Positions 1-7,408 of a stretch of DNA of 64,000 nucleotides are shown in pieces. Where the stretch lies: positions 114,891 through 178,890 of the forward strand of contig JACKPZ010000008.1 of NCBI GenBank assembly GCA_024233135.1. The letters are read 5' to 3'. The stretch's first letter is position 1. Each line of letters starts with the position of its first letter. Below the pieces are notes generated by a model. It saw nothing but the letters and a program-made list of their open reading frames with translations, was not told the origin of the DNA and ran no database searches. The DNA comes from Akkermansiaceae bacterium. Lineage in GTDB: Bacteria; Verrucomicrobiota; Verrucomicrobiia; Verrucomicrobiales; Akkermansiaceae. The position numbers and the translations under genes were made by a program.

Positions 1-680
1 CAGCCGAGGTCGGCCAGTTCGCCGAAGAAAAACGCGGATTTGCCGCCGAGCTTCGAGTGGTCGGCCATGAACACGACGTCCTCCGAGCTGGCGATCACGC
101 GTTCCTTGAAGGCGGCCTGCCGGGCGTTGCTCTCGCTCATGCCGCGCTCGAGGTGCAGTCCGTTGCCGGAGAAGAACATTCGGTGGATGTTGAAGCGCCG
201 CAGGGACTTCTCCGCGGTGAGCCCGATGAACGAGCGAGAGCGGCCGTCGAGCAGACCGCCCGTGCACATCAGGTCGTAGTTCGGCTTGTCGGCCAGTGCG
301 GTGAGCACGTTGAGAGCGTTCGTCAGGATTGTCAGCGGCACGTCGGGCAAAAACTCGGTGAGCGTCAGGACGGTCGAGCTGGCGTCGAGGAAGATCGTTT
401 CGTTCGGCTGGATGCGCTGGGCGGCGAGTTTCGCGATCGCGATCTTTTCCTCACGCCGCACCGCCTGGCGCTCGGTGAGCGGGATGTCGCCCCGGATTTT
501 CTCCGGCCGGCTCGCCCCGCCGTGGATGCGCAGCAGTTCGCCTCGGCGTTCGAGCAGCTCGAAGTCCTTGCGCACGGTCTCATGCGTTACGCCGAGCGTT
601 TCGGAAACCTCGGTGGTGCGCAGGGAGCCGGTTTCGTGAAGCAGCTCCAAGATCCGGCGTTGGCGGTCGATCGCAAGCAT
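1..680 (-). CDS. DeoR-family transcriptional regulator (3' end off window)
   Basis: This reading frame runs off the left edge, so about 226 codons are visible and roughly 25-35 C-terminal residues are missing compared with the usual 250-260. The N-terminus has the DeoR winged helix-turn-helix (residues about 6-56; TTEVSETLGVTHETVRKDF at 22-40, then RIHGGA at 51-56). The sugar-phosphate effector domain follows, with LDASSTV near 98-104 and the TNALNV and FIGLTAE blocks. The ATG at 680 gives the canonical MLAIDRQRRILELL start. It is divergent from the microcompartment operon across 89 bp, so it is probably its local repressor, responding to a phosphorylated sugar such as fuculose- or rhamnulose-1-phosphate. 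The effector is inferred. Confidence 0.9.
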   Translation of the reverse strand, partial: MLAIDRQRRILELLHETGSLRTTEVSETLGVTHETVRKDFELLERRGELLRIHGGASRPEKIRGDIPLTERQAVRREEKIAIAKLAAQRIQPNETIFLDASSTVLTLTEFLPDVPLTILTNALNVLTALADKPNYDLMCTGGLLDGRSRSFIGLTAEKSLRRFNIHRMFFSGNGLHLERGMSESNARQAAFKERVIASSEDVVFMADHSKLGGKSAFFFGELADLG

Positions 681-769
681 CTGGGGTTTTGGAAATCTTT
701 GTTTTCTTGGGAAATTCTGGATTTTTCCGTTGACTTGTCAATCGAAACGAAGAAAAACCCAAGCAACCC
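681..769. promoter_or_regulatory. Divergent deoR/pduL promoter-operator region with TTGAC..GTCAA inverted repeat
   Basis: This 89-bp AT-rich spacer separates two divergent genes. Bases 730-741 read TTGACTTGTCAA, two perfect 5-base arms around TT. They place a TTGACT -35-like box on the plus strand and a perfect TTGACA on the minus strand. A purine-rich stretch with GAAGAAAAACCC follows at 749-760. I see no convincing -10 hexamer for either direction. The palindrome is a good candidate operator for the adjacent DeoR-type regulator, but this is inferred from position only. Confidence 0.5.
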
Positions 770-1450
770 ATGGCTGATCCTCTCTCCTCGACACCCCAGC
801 GGGCCGTCATCGAGCATCTCGTCCGCGAGCAGGTCTATTCCCGCCTCGGGCTGCCGCTGCCGGCCGCCTCGAAGGCGCCGAACGCGCTCCTGGTCAATAT
901 TTCCGCCCGCCACTGCCACCTCACGCAGGCCGCGGTGGAGGCGCTCTTCGGGCCCGGCCACCAGCTCACCCCGATGAAGGGGCTCTATCAGGAAGGTCAG
1001 TACGCCGCGAAGGAAACTGTGACGCTCATCGGTCCGCGCAGCCGGGTGATCTCCAATCTGCGGATCCTCGGTCCCTGCCGGAACCTCAACCAGATCGAGC
1101 TCGCCTACACCGACGCCGTCTCGCTCGGATTCGATATCCCGGTCCGCATGTCCGGAGATATCAAAGGCACGCCCGGTTGCATGCTGATGGGACCCAACGG
1201 CTACTTCGAAATGAACGAGGGCGTCATCCGCGCCCAACCGCACGTCCACATGCATCCGGACGATGCCGCGTTCTACGGTGTGAAGCACCTCGACGAGATG
1301 AAACTCAAGGTCCACGGCCCGCTCGGCATGACCTTCGACAACCTCGTCGCGCGCGTCGATCCCAGCTTCAAGCTCGAGGTCCACATCGACACCGACGAAG
1401 GCAACGCCTGCGGCCTCAAGCCCGACACTTTCTGCGAACTGATCAAATAA
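770..1450 (+). CDS. pduL: PduL-type phosphotransacylase of the microcompartment
   Basis: 226 residues. The enzyme exchanges CoA and phosphate on an acyl group; here probably lactyl- or propionyl-CoA to acyl-phosphate, regenerating CoA inside the shell. The two PduL metal-binding blocks are visible: SARHCHLT (about 45-52) and RAQPHVHMHPDDA (about 144-156), with the C-terminal EVHIDTDEGNA. Residues about 9-26 (PQRAVIEHLVREQVYSRL) form a predicted amphipathic helix before the catalytic domain, the usual place of a PduL encapsulation peptide. It is the first gene of the operon, 21 bp before the first BMC-H gene. Identification is firm; the preferred acyl group is inferred from the aldolase in the locus. 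Confidence 0.93.
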   Translation: MADPLSSTPQRAVIEHLVREQVYSRLGLPLPAASKAPNALLVNISARHCHLTQAAVEALFGPGHQLTPMKGLYQEGQYAAKETVTLIGPRSRVISNLRILGPCRNLNQIELAYTDAVSLGFDIPVRMSGDIKGTPGCMLMGPNGYFEMNEGVIRAQPHVHMHPDDAAFYGVKHLDEMKLKVHGPLGMTFDNLVARVDPSFKLEVHIDTDEGNACGLKPDTFCELIK

Positions 1451-1471
1451 TCCAACCATACCCACCTCATC

Positions 1472-1744
1472 ATGAGCCAAGCACTCGGAATGATTGAAAC
1501 CAAAGGCTACGTCGGCAACGTCGAAGCCACGGACGCGATGGCCAAGGCCGCCAACGTCGAACTTGTCACCCAGGTCCAGATCGGCGGCGCCTTCATGACC
1601 GTCATCGTCAAGGGCGACGTCGGCAGCGTGAAAGCCGCCGTCGATGCCGGAGCGGACGCCGCCGGCCGTGTCGGCGAGCTGGTTTCCTCCCACGTCATCG
1701 CCCGCCCGCACCCCGAACTCCTCAAACAGTTCGGCCTCGCGTGA
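1472..1744 (+). CDS. BMC-H hexameric shell protein 1
   Basis: 90-residue single BMC (Pfam BMC) domain. It opens with the family signature ALGMIETKGYVGNVEATDAM and has the KGDVGSVKAAVDAGADAA block that builds the hexamer interface. The central pore loop reads IGGA (residues 37-40). The C-terminus SSHVIARPHPELLKQF is typical. It should form flat hexagonal tiles of the shell facets. The pore sequence differs from the other two BMC-H proteins here (IGSG and IGNA), so the three tiles probably pass different molecules. Confidence 0.95.
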   Translation: MSQALGMIETKGYVGNVEATDAMAKAANVELVTQVQIGGAFMTVIVKGDVGSVKAAVDAGADAAGRVGELVSSHVIARPHPELLKQFGLA

Positions 1745-1799
1745 CGCGCCGGTTTTCAACCTGAAAACTGAACACTGAAAACGAACAAACTTTACGATC
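1745..1799 (+). repeat. CTGAAAACTGAACACTGAAAAC-type intercistronic spacer
   Basis: The spacer between the first two BMC-H genes contains, at 1761-1790, a run of ACTGAAAAC/AACAAAC words. Closely similar C-T-G-A-A-A-rich runs occur at 3339-3374 (before BMC-H 3), 5927-5960 (before BMC-P 3) and 2083-2106 (before ackA). They are imperfect, G-poor and unstructured. They look like a spacer motif used repeatedly inside this operon. Its function is unknown. Confidence 0.5.
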
Positions 1800-2078
1800 A
1801 TGGCCAAACAAGCAATCGGCATCCTTGAAACCAAGGGCCTCATCTCTCTCATCGAAGCGTCCGACGCCGCCCTCAAGGCCGCCGACATCAAGATGACCGG
1901 CTGGGAAAAAATCGGCTCCGGTCTCGTCACCGGGTTCTTCACCGGCGATGTCGCCGCCGTGAAAGCCGGTCTCGACGCAGCCGCATCCGCCGCCTCGAAC
2001 CTCGGCACCGTTTCCGCCGTCCAGGTCATACCACGCCCGCACGACGATCTCGCCAAGCTCGGCTCCTGGCTCGGCTGA
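1800..2078 (+). CDS. BMC-H hexameric shell protein 2
   Basis: 92-residue BMC-domain protein starting MAKQAIGILETKGLISLIEA. The pore loop is IGSG (38-41), the commonest BMC-H pore, followed by the TGDVAAVKAGLDAAASAA interface segment and the terminal QVIPRPHDDLAKL. It shares its start (MAKQA) with BMC-H 3 at 3375, pointing to duplication within the locus. It should be a main facet tile. Confidence 0.95.
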   Translation: MAKQAIGILETKGLISLIEASDAALKAADIKMTGWEKIGSGLVTGFFTGDVAAVKAGLDAAASAASNLGTVSAVQVIPRPHDDLAKLGSWLG

Positions 2079-2119
2079 TTTGGAAAAGCTGAAACACTGA
2101 AACGCTGGGAGTCTGAAAT

Positions 2120-2158
2120 CTCAGCATCTCAGCATCTTAGTTCTCAGCATTTCAGCAT
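2120..2158 (+). repeat. Short tandem TCAGCAT repeat upstream of ackA
   Basis: Four exact copies of TCAGCAT lie at 2121-2127, 2129-2135, 2144-2150 and 2152-2158, with a decayed copy between the second and third. The period is eight bases. They end 7 bases before the ackA start at 2166, so they would sit in the ribosome-binding region. No Shine-Dalgarno sequence is visible there. This could be a slippage-prone site that alters ackA translation, but that is speculation. Confidence 0.6.
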
Positions 2159-2165
2159 TGATCCC

Positions 2166-3341
2166 ATGCTCGTTCTCGTCGCCAACCTCGGATCGACCTC
2201 GTTCAAGTACCGCCTGTTCCGCATGGACGGGCAGGGCGGCGAGGTCGTGGCCAAGGGCGGCTACGAACGGGTGGAGGACTACGCGGCGGTCATCGACGAC
2301 GCACTCGCAACGCTCCAGAGCGACGGGGTGATCTCGTCACCGGATGAGATCGAAGCGGTCGGTTTCAAGACCGTGCTCGGCAAGGACCTCAGCGGTTGTG
2401 TCAACGCCGACCAGTCGGTGATCGACTCGCTCGACGGTTTCGCCGCGGTCGCGCCCGCGCACAACCCGCCCTACGCCAACGGCATCCGTCAGTTCGCGAA
2501 ATCGCTGCCGAAGGCGAGGCTGGTCGCGTTGTTCGAGACCGCGTTCTATCAGTGGACGTCGCCCGCCTCCGCCAACTACGCCATTCCTCGTAGTTGGCGC
2601 GAGATCGGCATCCGCCGCTACGGATTCCACGGCGCGAGCCACAAGTTCGTCGCCGAACGGTCCGCGGAACTCTGCGGGCGAGAGGACGTCGCCGCCGTCG
2701 CCCGCCGTCTCTATCAGAATGGTCCGGGGGAGGTCGAAGGCGCCCCGTTCCGCGTCGTTTCCTGCCACCTCGGCGGCTCCAGTTCCGTCACCGGCATCCG
2801 CAACGGTGTCGCCATCGGCACCAGCATGGGGTTCTCGCCCCAGAGCGGCCTGCCGCAGAACAACCGCGTTGGCGACCTCGACTCCGGCGCGATCCCCTAT
2901 GCGATGCGCACGCTCGGCATCTCGCTCGACGAAGCGGAACGCCAGCTCACCAAGGAGTCCGGCCTGCTCGGTCTTTCCGGTGTTTCGAACGACATCCGCG
3001 ACGTGCGCGAGGCCGCCGATTCCGGCAATGCCGACGCCCGCCTCGCGCTCGACGCGCTCGTCCATTCGATCCGCCACTGGATCGGTGCCTTCCTCATCGA
3101 ACTCGGCGGCATCGACGCCCTCGTCTTCACCGCCGGCATCGGCGAGAACAGCACGGACATCCGCGCCGCCGTTTGCGAGGGACTCGAAGGTTTCGGCCTG
3201 AAACTCGACACCGCCAAGAACGCCTCGACCCGCGCCGTCGAGGCCGACCTTTCCACCGCGGACTCCGCCGCCCGCATCCTCGTCATCCCCGCCAACGAGG
3301 AACTCGTCCTCGCCCGCGAGGTCTATCGCAAGCTTTCCTGA
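2166..3341 (+). CDS. ackA: Acetate kinase (acyl kinase of the microcompartment pathway)
   Basis: 391 residues, the normal length. It makes ATP from acyl-phosphate and ADP: acetate or, here, lactate/propionate from the product of PduL. Signatures are visible: VLVANLGSTSFKYRLF (about 3-18), RYGFHGASHKFV, CHLGGSSS followed by GTSMGFSPQSGLPQNNRVGD, and VFTAGIGENS near the C-terminus. A short insertion (about REDVAAVARRLYQNGPGEVEG) precedes the CHLGGS block. Acyl kinases in PVM-type loci carry out the last, ATP-yielding step; this one lies between shell genes, which supports that role. It has no obvious terminal encapsulation helix, so it may act outside the shell. Confidence 0.95.
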   Translation: MLVLVANLGSTSFKYRLFRMDGQGGEVVAKGGYERVEDYAAVIDDALATLQSDGVISSPDEIEAVGFKTVLGKDLSGCVNADQSVIDSLDGFAAVAPAHNPPYANGIRQFAKSLPKARLVALFETAFYQWTSPASANYAIPRSWREIGIRRYGFHGASHKFVAERSAELCGREDVAAVARRLYQNGPGEVEGAPFRVVSCHLGGSSSVTGIRNGVAIGTSMGFSPQSGLPQNNRVGDLDSGAIPYAMRTLGISLDEAERQLTKESGLLGLSGVSNDIRDVREAADSGNADARLALDALVHSIRHWIGAFLIELGGIDALVFTAGIGENSTDIRAAVCEGLEGFGLKLDTAKNASTRAVEADLSTADSAARILVIPANEELVLAREVYRKLS

Positions 3342-3374
3342 ACACTGAACACTTCAAACTAACAAACGAAAACC

Positions 3375-3677
3375 ATGGCCAAACAAGCAGTTGGACTCCT
3401 CGAAACCCGCGGCCTCGCCTGCCTCGTCGCCGGCGTTGATGCGATGCTCAAATCCGCCAACGTCGAGCTCGCCGGCCCGATGAAGCAAATCGGCAACGCG
3501 ATGTGCAACGCCGTCGTCACCGGTGATGTCGCCGCCGTCAAGGCCGCCATCGACGCCGGCGCCTCGGCCGCCTCCGATGCCGGTGGCGAAGTCATCAGCG
3601 CCCACGTCATCGCCCGCCCCGACGAGGCGATCGAAGGCGTGCTGCCCAAGGACGCCGCCCGCGCCCCCCGCAAGTGA
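3375..3677 (+). CDS. BMC-H hexameric shell protein 3 (cysteine next to pore)
   Basis: 100-residue BMC-domain protein starting MAKQAVGLLETRGLACLVAG. Its pore loop is IGNA (39-42) followed by Met-Cys at 43-44; a second cysteine is at 16. The TGDVAAVKAAIDAGASAA interface and AHVIARPDEAIEG end are typical. It is about 8-10 residues longer than its two paralogues at the C-terminus (LPKDAARAPRK). Some other BMC shell proteins bind metal or Fe-S through pore cysteines; whether Cys44 does so is unknown. It is followed by a BMC-P gene after an 84-bp spacer. Confidence 0.95.
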   Translation: MAKQAVGLLETRGLACLVAGVDAMLKSANVELAGPMKQIGNAMCNAVVTGDVAAVKAAIDAGASAASDAGGEVISAHVIARPDEAIEGVLPKDAARAPRK

Positions 3678-3761
3678 GCCTTTGATGGAGCGCGGGATCG
3701 GAGCATCGCTCCATCCCCGCCCCACTGCTCACTTCACACTGATCACCCGGCACTTCGAATC

Positions 3762-4070
3762 ATGTTCCTCGCGGAAGTCATCGGACAGGTCGTTTCGACC
3801 AAGAAGGACGAGGCGATGGTCGGCAGGAAACTCCTGCTGCTCCGTCCCAAGCTCGTCGACGACAAGGATCCGTCCAAGTTCAAGGACGGTTCCAACACGA
3901 TCGTCGCCATCGACACCGTTGGCGCCGGCGAGGGCGAGTTGGTGATGTTCTGCCAGGGCAGCTCCGCCCGCAACGCGCAGGGCCTCAAGTCCGTCCCCGT
4001 CGATGCCGCGATCGTCGCCATCATCGACCGCGTCGAAGTCCAAGGAAAAAACCTCTACAAAGGCGGCTGA
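3762..4070 (+). CDS. BMC-P pentameric vertex protein 1 (EutN/CcmL family)
   Basis: 102 residues. The N-terminus MFLAEVIGQVVSTKKDEAM, the KLLLLRPKL strand, VAIDTVGAGEGELVMFCQGSSAR and the DAAIVAIIDRVEV end are classic EutN/CcmL features. Pentamers of this family cap the vertices of the icosahedral shell. It is one of three in the locus, which matches PVM-type operons, where several BMC-P paralogues occur and BMC-T proteins are absent. It ends 14 bp before the aldehyde dehydrogenase. Confidence 0.95.
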   Translation: MFLAEVIGQVVSTKKDEAMVGRKLLLLRPKLVDDKDPSKFKDGSNTIVAIDTVGAGEGELVMFCQGSSARNAQGLKSVPVDAAIVAIIDRVEVQGKNLYKGG

Positions 4071-4084
4071 GCCTTTTCTGCTAG

Positions 4085-5563
4085 ATGCAAACCCTCGATC
4101 CCGAAATCCTCCGTTCCGTCGTCGAATCCGTCGTGTCGCGTCTTGCCGTCCAGGGCGCGCCGGCATCCGCTCCCGCCGCCAAGCCGGCCTGCGGCTGCAA
4201 TGGTTCCAAACCCGCCGCCTCGTCTTCCGGAGAGCGCGGGGTTTTCAGCTGCGTGACCCGTGCCGCCGAGGCCGCCAACGACGCCCACCTGCAGCTCAGG
4301 AAACTCGGCGTCGCCGGCCGCGCGAAGGTGATCGAGATCGTCAAGGGGCTTGCCGTCGCGAATGCCGAGCCGTGGGGCCGCTTCGAGATGGACGAAACCA
4401 AGATCGGCCGTGTCGACCACAAGATCGCCAAGCTCCAGATCACCAAGAACGTGCCCGGTGTCGAGTGGCTGCGCCCCGACGCGATGAGCGGCGACGGCGG
4501 CATCACGCTGGAGGAATACGCGCCTTTCGGTGTGATCGGCGCGATCCTGCCGGTCACCCACTCGGTGCCCACGCTCACCGGCAACGTGATCAACATGGTC
4601 GCCGCCGGCAACGCGATCGTCTTCAACCCGCACCCGGGCGGCGCCCGCAGCGCGGCGATGGCGGTGCGCGCCTACAACGAGGCGATCGTGCGCGAACTCG
4701 GCATCGACAATCTCATCACCACCATCGAGCAGCCGTCGCTCGATTCGTTCGACGCCATCTGCAAGAGCCCGCTCATCCCGCTGCTCGCCATCACCGGCGG
4801 ACCGGCGGTGGTAGGTGCCGCGATGAAGTCCGGCAAGCGCGCGATCTGCGCCGGTCCCGGAAACCCGGTCGTCGTCGTCGATGAATCCGCCGACCTCGCC
4901 AAGGCCGCCCGTTCGATCATCGAGGGCGGCGCGTTCGACAACAACCTGCTCTGCATCGGCGAGAAGGCCGTGTTTGTGGTCGGCTCGGTGATGACCAAAT
5001 TCTGCGCCGAGCTGGAGAAGGCCGGCGCCGCCCGCCTCAACGCCCAGCAGCTTGAGAAACTCACCGCCGTGGCGTTCGATGTGAAACCCGGCGAAGGTGG
5101 TGGCTGCGCCCACGCCAGCGTGAACCGCGCCTACGTCGGTGCCGATCCGGCGAAACTCGCCGAAGTCGCCGGTGCCTCGATCCCCGCCGGCACCCAACTC
5201 CTCTTCGCCGAGACCGATGCCGACCATCTCTTCGTCCAGGAGGAACAGATGATGCCGATGATGCCGATCGTCGCCTGCCCGGATTTCGAAACCGCGGTGC
5301 GCGAGGCCAAGCGGGCCGAGCACAACTACCGCCACTCCGCCATCATCCACACGCTCGACGTGAACCACATGACCTACATGGCCAAGGAGATGGACACCAC
5401 CATCTTCGTGAAGAACGGCGCGTCCGTCGCCGGCCTCGGCCTCGGTGGCGAAGGATATCTTTCTTACTCGATCGCCACCACCACCGGTGAGGGCATCACC
5501 ACTCCCAAGACCTTCACCCGCATCCGCCGCTGCGTGCTCGTCGAAAACCTCCGCATCATCTGA
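4085..5563 (+). CDS. CoA-acylating aldehyde dehydrogenase of the microcompartment (PduP-like)
   Basis: 492 residues. It oxidises an aldehyde, here probably L-lactaldehyde, to acyl-CoA with NAD and CoA. The N-terminal 21 residues (LDPEILRSVVESVVSRLAV) form a predicted amphipathic helix, then an Ala/Pro/Cys-rich linker (about 24-50, with CGCNG at 36-40): an encapsulation peptide arrangement. The Rossmann and catalytic parts show FGVIGAILPVTH (148-159), TGGP (237-240) and the nucleophile Cys290 in NNLLCIGEK. A C-terminal GLGLGGEG segment is typical of acylating forms. The stop is followed at once by a REPIN-like element. The substrate is inferred from the aldolase downstream. Confidence 0.93.
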   Translation: MQTLDPEILRSVVESVVSRLAVQGAPASAPAAKPACGCNGSKPAASSSGERGVFSCVTRAAEAANDAHLQLRKLGVAGRAKVIEIVKGLAVANAEPWGRFEMDETKIGRVDHKIAKLQITKNVPGVEWLRPDAMSGDGGITLEEYAPFGVIGAILPVTHSVPTLTGNVINMVAAGNAIVFNPHPGGARSAAMAVRAYNEAIVRELGIDNLITTIEQPSLDSFDAICKSPLIPLLAITGGPAVVGAAMKSGKRAICAGPGNPVVVVDESADLAKAARSIIEGGAFDNNLLCIGEKAVFVVGSVMTKFCAELEKAGAARLNAQQLEKLTAVAFDVKPGEGGGCAHASVNRAYVGADPAKLAEVAGASIPAGTQLLFAETDADHLFVQEEQMMPMMPIVACPDFETAVREAKRAEHNYRHSAIIHTLDVNHMTYMAKEMDTTIFVKNGASVAGLGLGGEGYLSYSIATTTGEGITTPKTFTRIRRCVLVENLRII

Positions 5564-5666
5564 GGCAGGGACCGTTCTCCGAACGGTCCGTCAGCCATTG
5601 GCCCGCCATGGAAATCGAAACCGCATTCCCAAACCCATACGGACGGCTCGGAGAGCCGTCCCTGCC
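5564..5666. repeat. REPIN-like inverted pair of hairpins inside the BMC operon
   Basis: Starting one base after the aldehyde dehydrogenase stop, GGCAGGG leads into a hairpin at 5569-5589 (GGACCGTTC-TCC-GAACGGTCC). A second hairpin at 5641-5661 (GGACGGCTC-GGA-GAGCCGTCC) is followed by CTGCC. The outer ends are inverted copies (GGCAGGGAC.. and ..GTCCCTGCC), about 103 bp in all. This is the layout of two REP sequences facing each other (a REPIN), which are mobilised by RAYT transposases in other genomes. No RAYT gene is in the window. It ends 9 bp before the next BMC-P start. Confidence 0.75.
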
Positions 5667-5675
5667 TTTCGACTC

Positions 5676-5930
5676 ATGATCCCCGCCGTCGTCGTCGGCC
5701 ACGCCGTCAGCAGCCACAGCCATCCTTCGCTGAAGGGTTGCAAGATGCTGCTCTGCCAGCCGACCGACCCCGCAGGAAAACCCTCCGGCGCGCCGATGGT
5801 CGCGATCGACCTGTTCGGCGCCGGCATGCATTCGAAGGTGATGGTTTCCACCGACGGCATCGGCGCCCGCCACATCGTCCACGACGAGAAATCCCCGATC
5901 CGCAACTTCGTCCAAGGCGTCATCGACTGA
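5676..5930 (+). CDS. BMC-P pentameric vertex protein 2
   Basis: 84 residues from the ATG at 5676. The frame is open upstream to 5445, but that part overlaps the aldehyde dehydrogenase and REPIN and is not protein-like. Family features are VVVGHAVSSHSHPSLKGCKM, the LLCQPTD strand and VAIDLFGAGMHSKVMVSTDG. The end (NFVQGVID) is close to EutN/CcmL. The start lies just after the right arm of the REPIN-like element, so that hairpin is at the ribosome-binding region and may affect expression of this vertex protein. Confidence 0.92.
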   Translation: MIPAVVVGHAVSSHSHPSLKGCKMLLCQPTDPAGKPSGAPMVAIDLFGAGMHSKVMVSTDGIGARHIVHDEKSPIRNFVQGVID

Positions 5931-5960
5931 AAACTTCAAACTGAAAACTAGCAAACTCGG

Positions 5961-6263
5961 ATGCGCATCGCCCAGGTCATCGGCAGGGTCACCCTGAACC
6001 TGCAAGACCCCTCCTTCAAGGGAGGCCGCTGGCTGATGTGCAACCCGGTGGCGACGGAGGATTTCAACACCGCCTGCAAACAGCCTCCGCCGCTCTCGAA
6101 GGACAATACCCTTGTCGCCTTCGACAACCTCGGTGCGGGGGAAGGGGACATCGTCGGCATCGTCGAGGGTGCCGAGGCGACCGCTCCCTTCGACTACGAC
6201 ATCCCGATCGACGCCATCACCGTCGCCATCTTCGACAGCCTTTACTACGAACCCGTTTCCTAA
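5961..6263 (+). CDS. BMC-P pentameric vertex protein 3
   Basis: 100 residues: MRIAQVIGRVTLNLQDPSFK, then WLMCNPVATED, VAFDNLGAGEGDIVGIVEG and the DAITVAIFDSLYYEPVS end, all matching EutN/CcmL pentamers. It has a longer loop (TACKQPPPLSKDN, about 36-48) than its paralogues. It is separated from BMC-P 2 by a 30-bp ACTGAAAAC-type spacer and lies 18 bp before the aldolase. Three different vertex proteins could allow mixed or specialised vertices. Confidence 0.95.
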   Translation: MRIAQVIGRVTLNLQDPSFKGGRWLMCNPVATEDFNTACKQPPPLSKDNTLVAFDNLGAGEGDIVGIVEGAEATAPFDYDIPIDAITVAIFDSLYYEPVS

Positions 6264-6281
6264 CCGAAAACCTCTGCGCCC

Positions 6282-7358
6282 ATGAAAAAGAAGACCGTCT
6301 TCACCGGAGCCGACATCGAAGCCATGTTCAAGGCCGGCAAGTCCGCCGCCGACATCCCCGCCGGCGCTGTGCTCACGCCATCCGCCAAGGAAGCCCTGCG
6401 CGATGCCGGTGCGGTCCGTCCTTCCGCCGCCGCGCCCGCCGTTTCTTCCGAGCCAATCCTCCCCGACTACGAATACCACTGGACGCCCGGCAAGGACCCG
6501 AAGACCCCGGCGGAAATCGAGGCGTTTTTCCATTCCCCCGCCATCGTCCAGCTCAAGGAGCGCATGGTCGACATCGGCAAGCGCATGTGGGCCCGCGAAT
6601 ACACCGACGGCAACGGCGGCAACCTGACGATCCGCGTCGGTGACAATCTCGTGCTCTGCACGCCGACCCTCGTTTCCAAAGGCTTCATGACCGTCGAGCA
6701 GATGTGCCTCGTCGACCTCGATGGCAAACAACTCGCCGGCAAATTCAAGCGCACCTCCGAGTGCATGACCCACCTCGCGATCATGAAGCGCCAGCCGAAG
6801 GCCAAGGCCTGCTGCCACGCGCACCCGCCGCACGGCACCGCCTTCGCCGTTGCCGGCGTCCAGCCGCCGACCTGCATGATCCCCGAAGCCGAAGTGTTCC
6901 TCGGCCAGATCGGCCTCGCGGAATACCAGACGCCCGGCACCCCGGCGAATGCCGAGGTCGTCGGCAACGCGGCCGTCGATCACATGGCCGTCCTCATGGT
7001 CAACCACGGTGTCATCACCTGGGGCAAGGACATCGAGGACTCGTATTGGAAAATGGAGAATGTCGAGGCCTACTGCAAAACCGTGTGGGTCGCCTCGCAG
7101 CTCAACGGCGGCAACCTGCTCACCATCACCGGTGGCCAGGCCAAGGAGCTCATCGCCCTGCGCAAGACGCTCGGCATGGACGACAAACGCGCCAACTGGA
7201 AGGAATGCCAACTCTGCGACAACGCGGATTTCCACCCCGGCACCGTCTGCCGCGTGCCCGGCGACGCCGGTGCTCCCGCGCCCTCCGCGAAACTCGATCC
7301 CGAAGCCGAGAAACTCGTCCAGCAGCTCACCGACCAAATCCTCGCGTCGATGAAGTGA
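6282..7358 (+). CDS. Class II aldolase of the PVM microcompartment (fuculose/rhamnulose-1-phosphate type)
   Basis: 358 residues, longer than free FucA (about 215). Residues 1-45 form an extra N-terminal segment (FTGADIEAMFKAGKSAADIP then LTPSAKEALRDAG), a type also seen in other BMC-associated proteins. The aldolase domain (about 85-290) holds the expected zinc-site residues Glu160 (TSECMTH), His179 and His181 (HAHPPH) and His242 (VNHGVITWG). A cysteine pair (CQLC) follows, and the last 18 residues (AEKLVQQLTDQILASMK) form a predicted amphipathic helix, probably a C-terminal encapsulation peptide. It should split a deoxysugar 1-phosphate into DHAP and lactaldehyde, feeding the aldehyde dehydrogenase. 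Confidence 0.92.
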   Translation: MKKKTVFTGADIEAMFKAGKSAADIPAGAVLTPSAKEALRDAGAVRPSAAAPAVSSEPILPDYEYHWTPGKDPKTPAEIEAFFHSPAIVQLKERMVDIGKRMWAREYTDGNGGNLTIRVGDNLVLCTPTLVSKGFMTVEQMCLVDLDGKQLAGKFKRTSECMTHLAIMKRQPKAKACCHAHPPHGTAFAVAGVQPPTCMIPEAEVFLGQIGLAEYQTPGTPANAEVVGNAAVDHMAVLMVNHGVITWGKDIEDSYWKMENVEAYCKTVWVASQLNGGNLLTITGGQAKELIALRKTLGMDDKRANWKECQLCDNADFHPGTVCRVPGDAGAPAPSAKLDPEAEKLVQQLTDQILASMK

Positions 7359-7408
7359 GCCGCCCATCGCTGCTTGCCGCGCCGCGGCGGGATTGATGAA
7401 CTGGCGGC

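Noticed and set aside
587..2056. Long minus-strand open frame of 489 codons across pduL and two BMC-H genes
   Set aside because: It is antisense to three well-identified genes, has no family features, and is explained by high GC with few stop codons.
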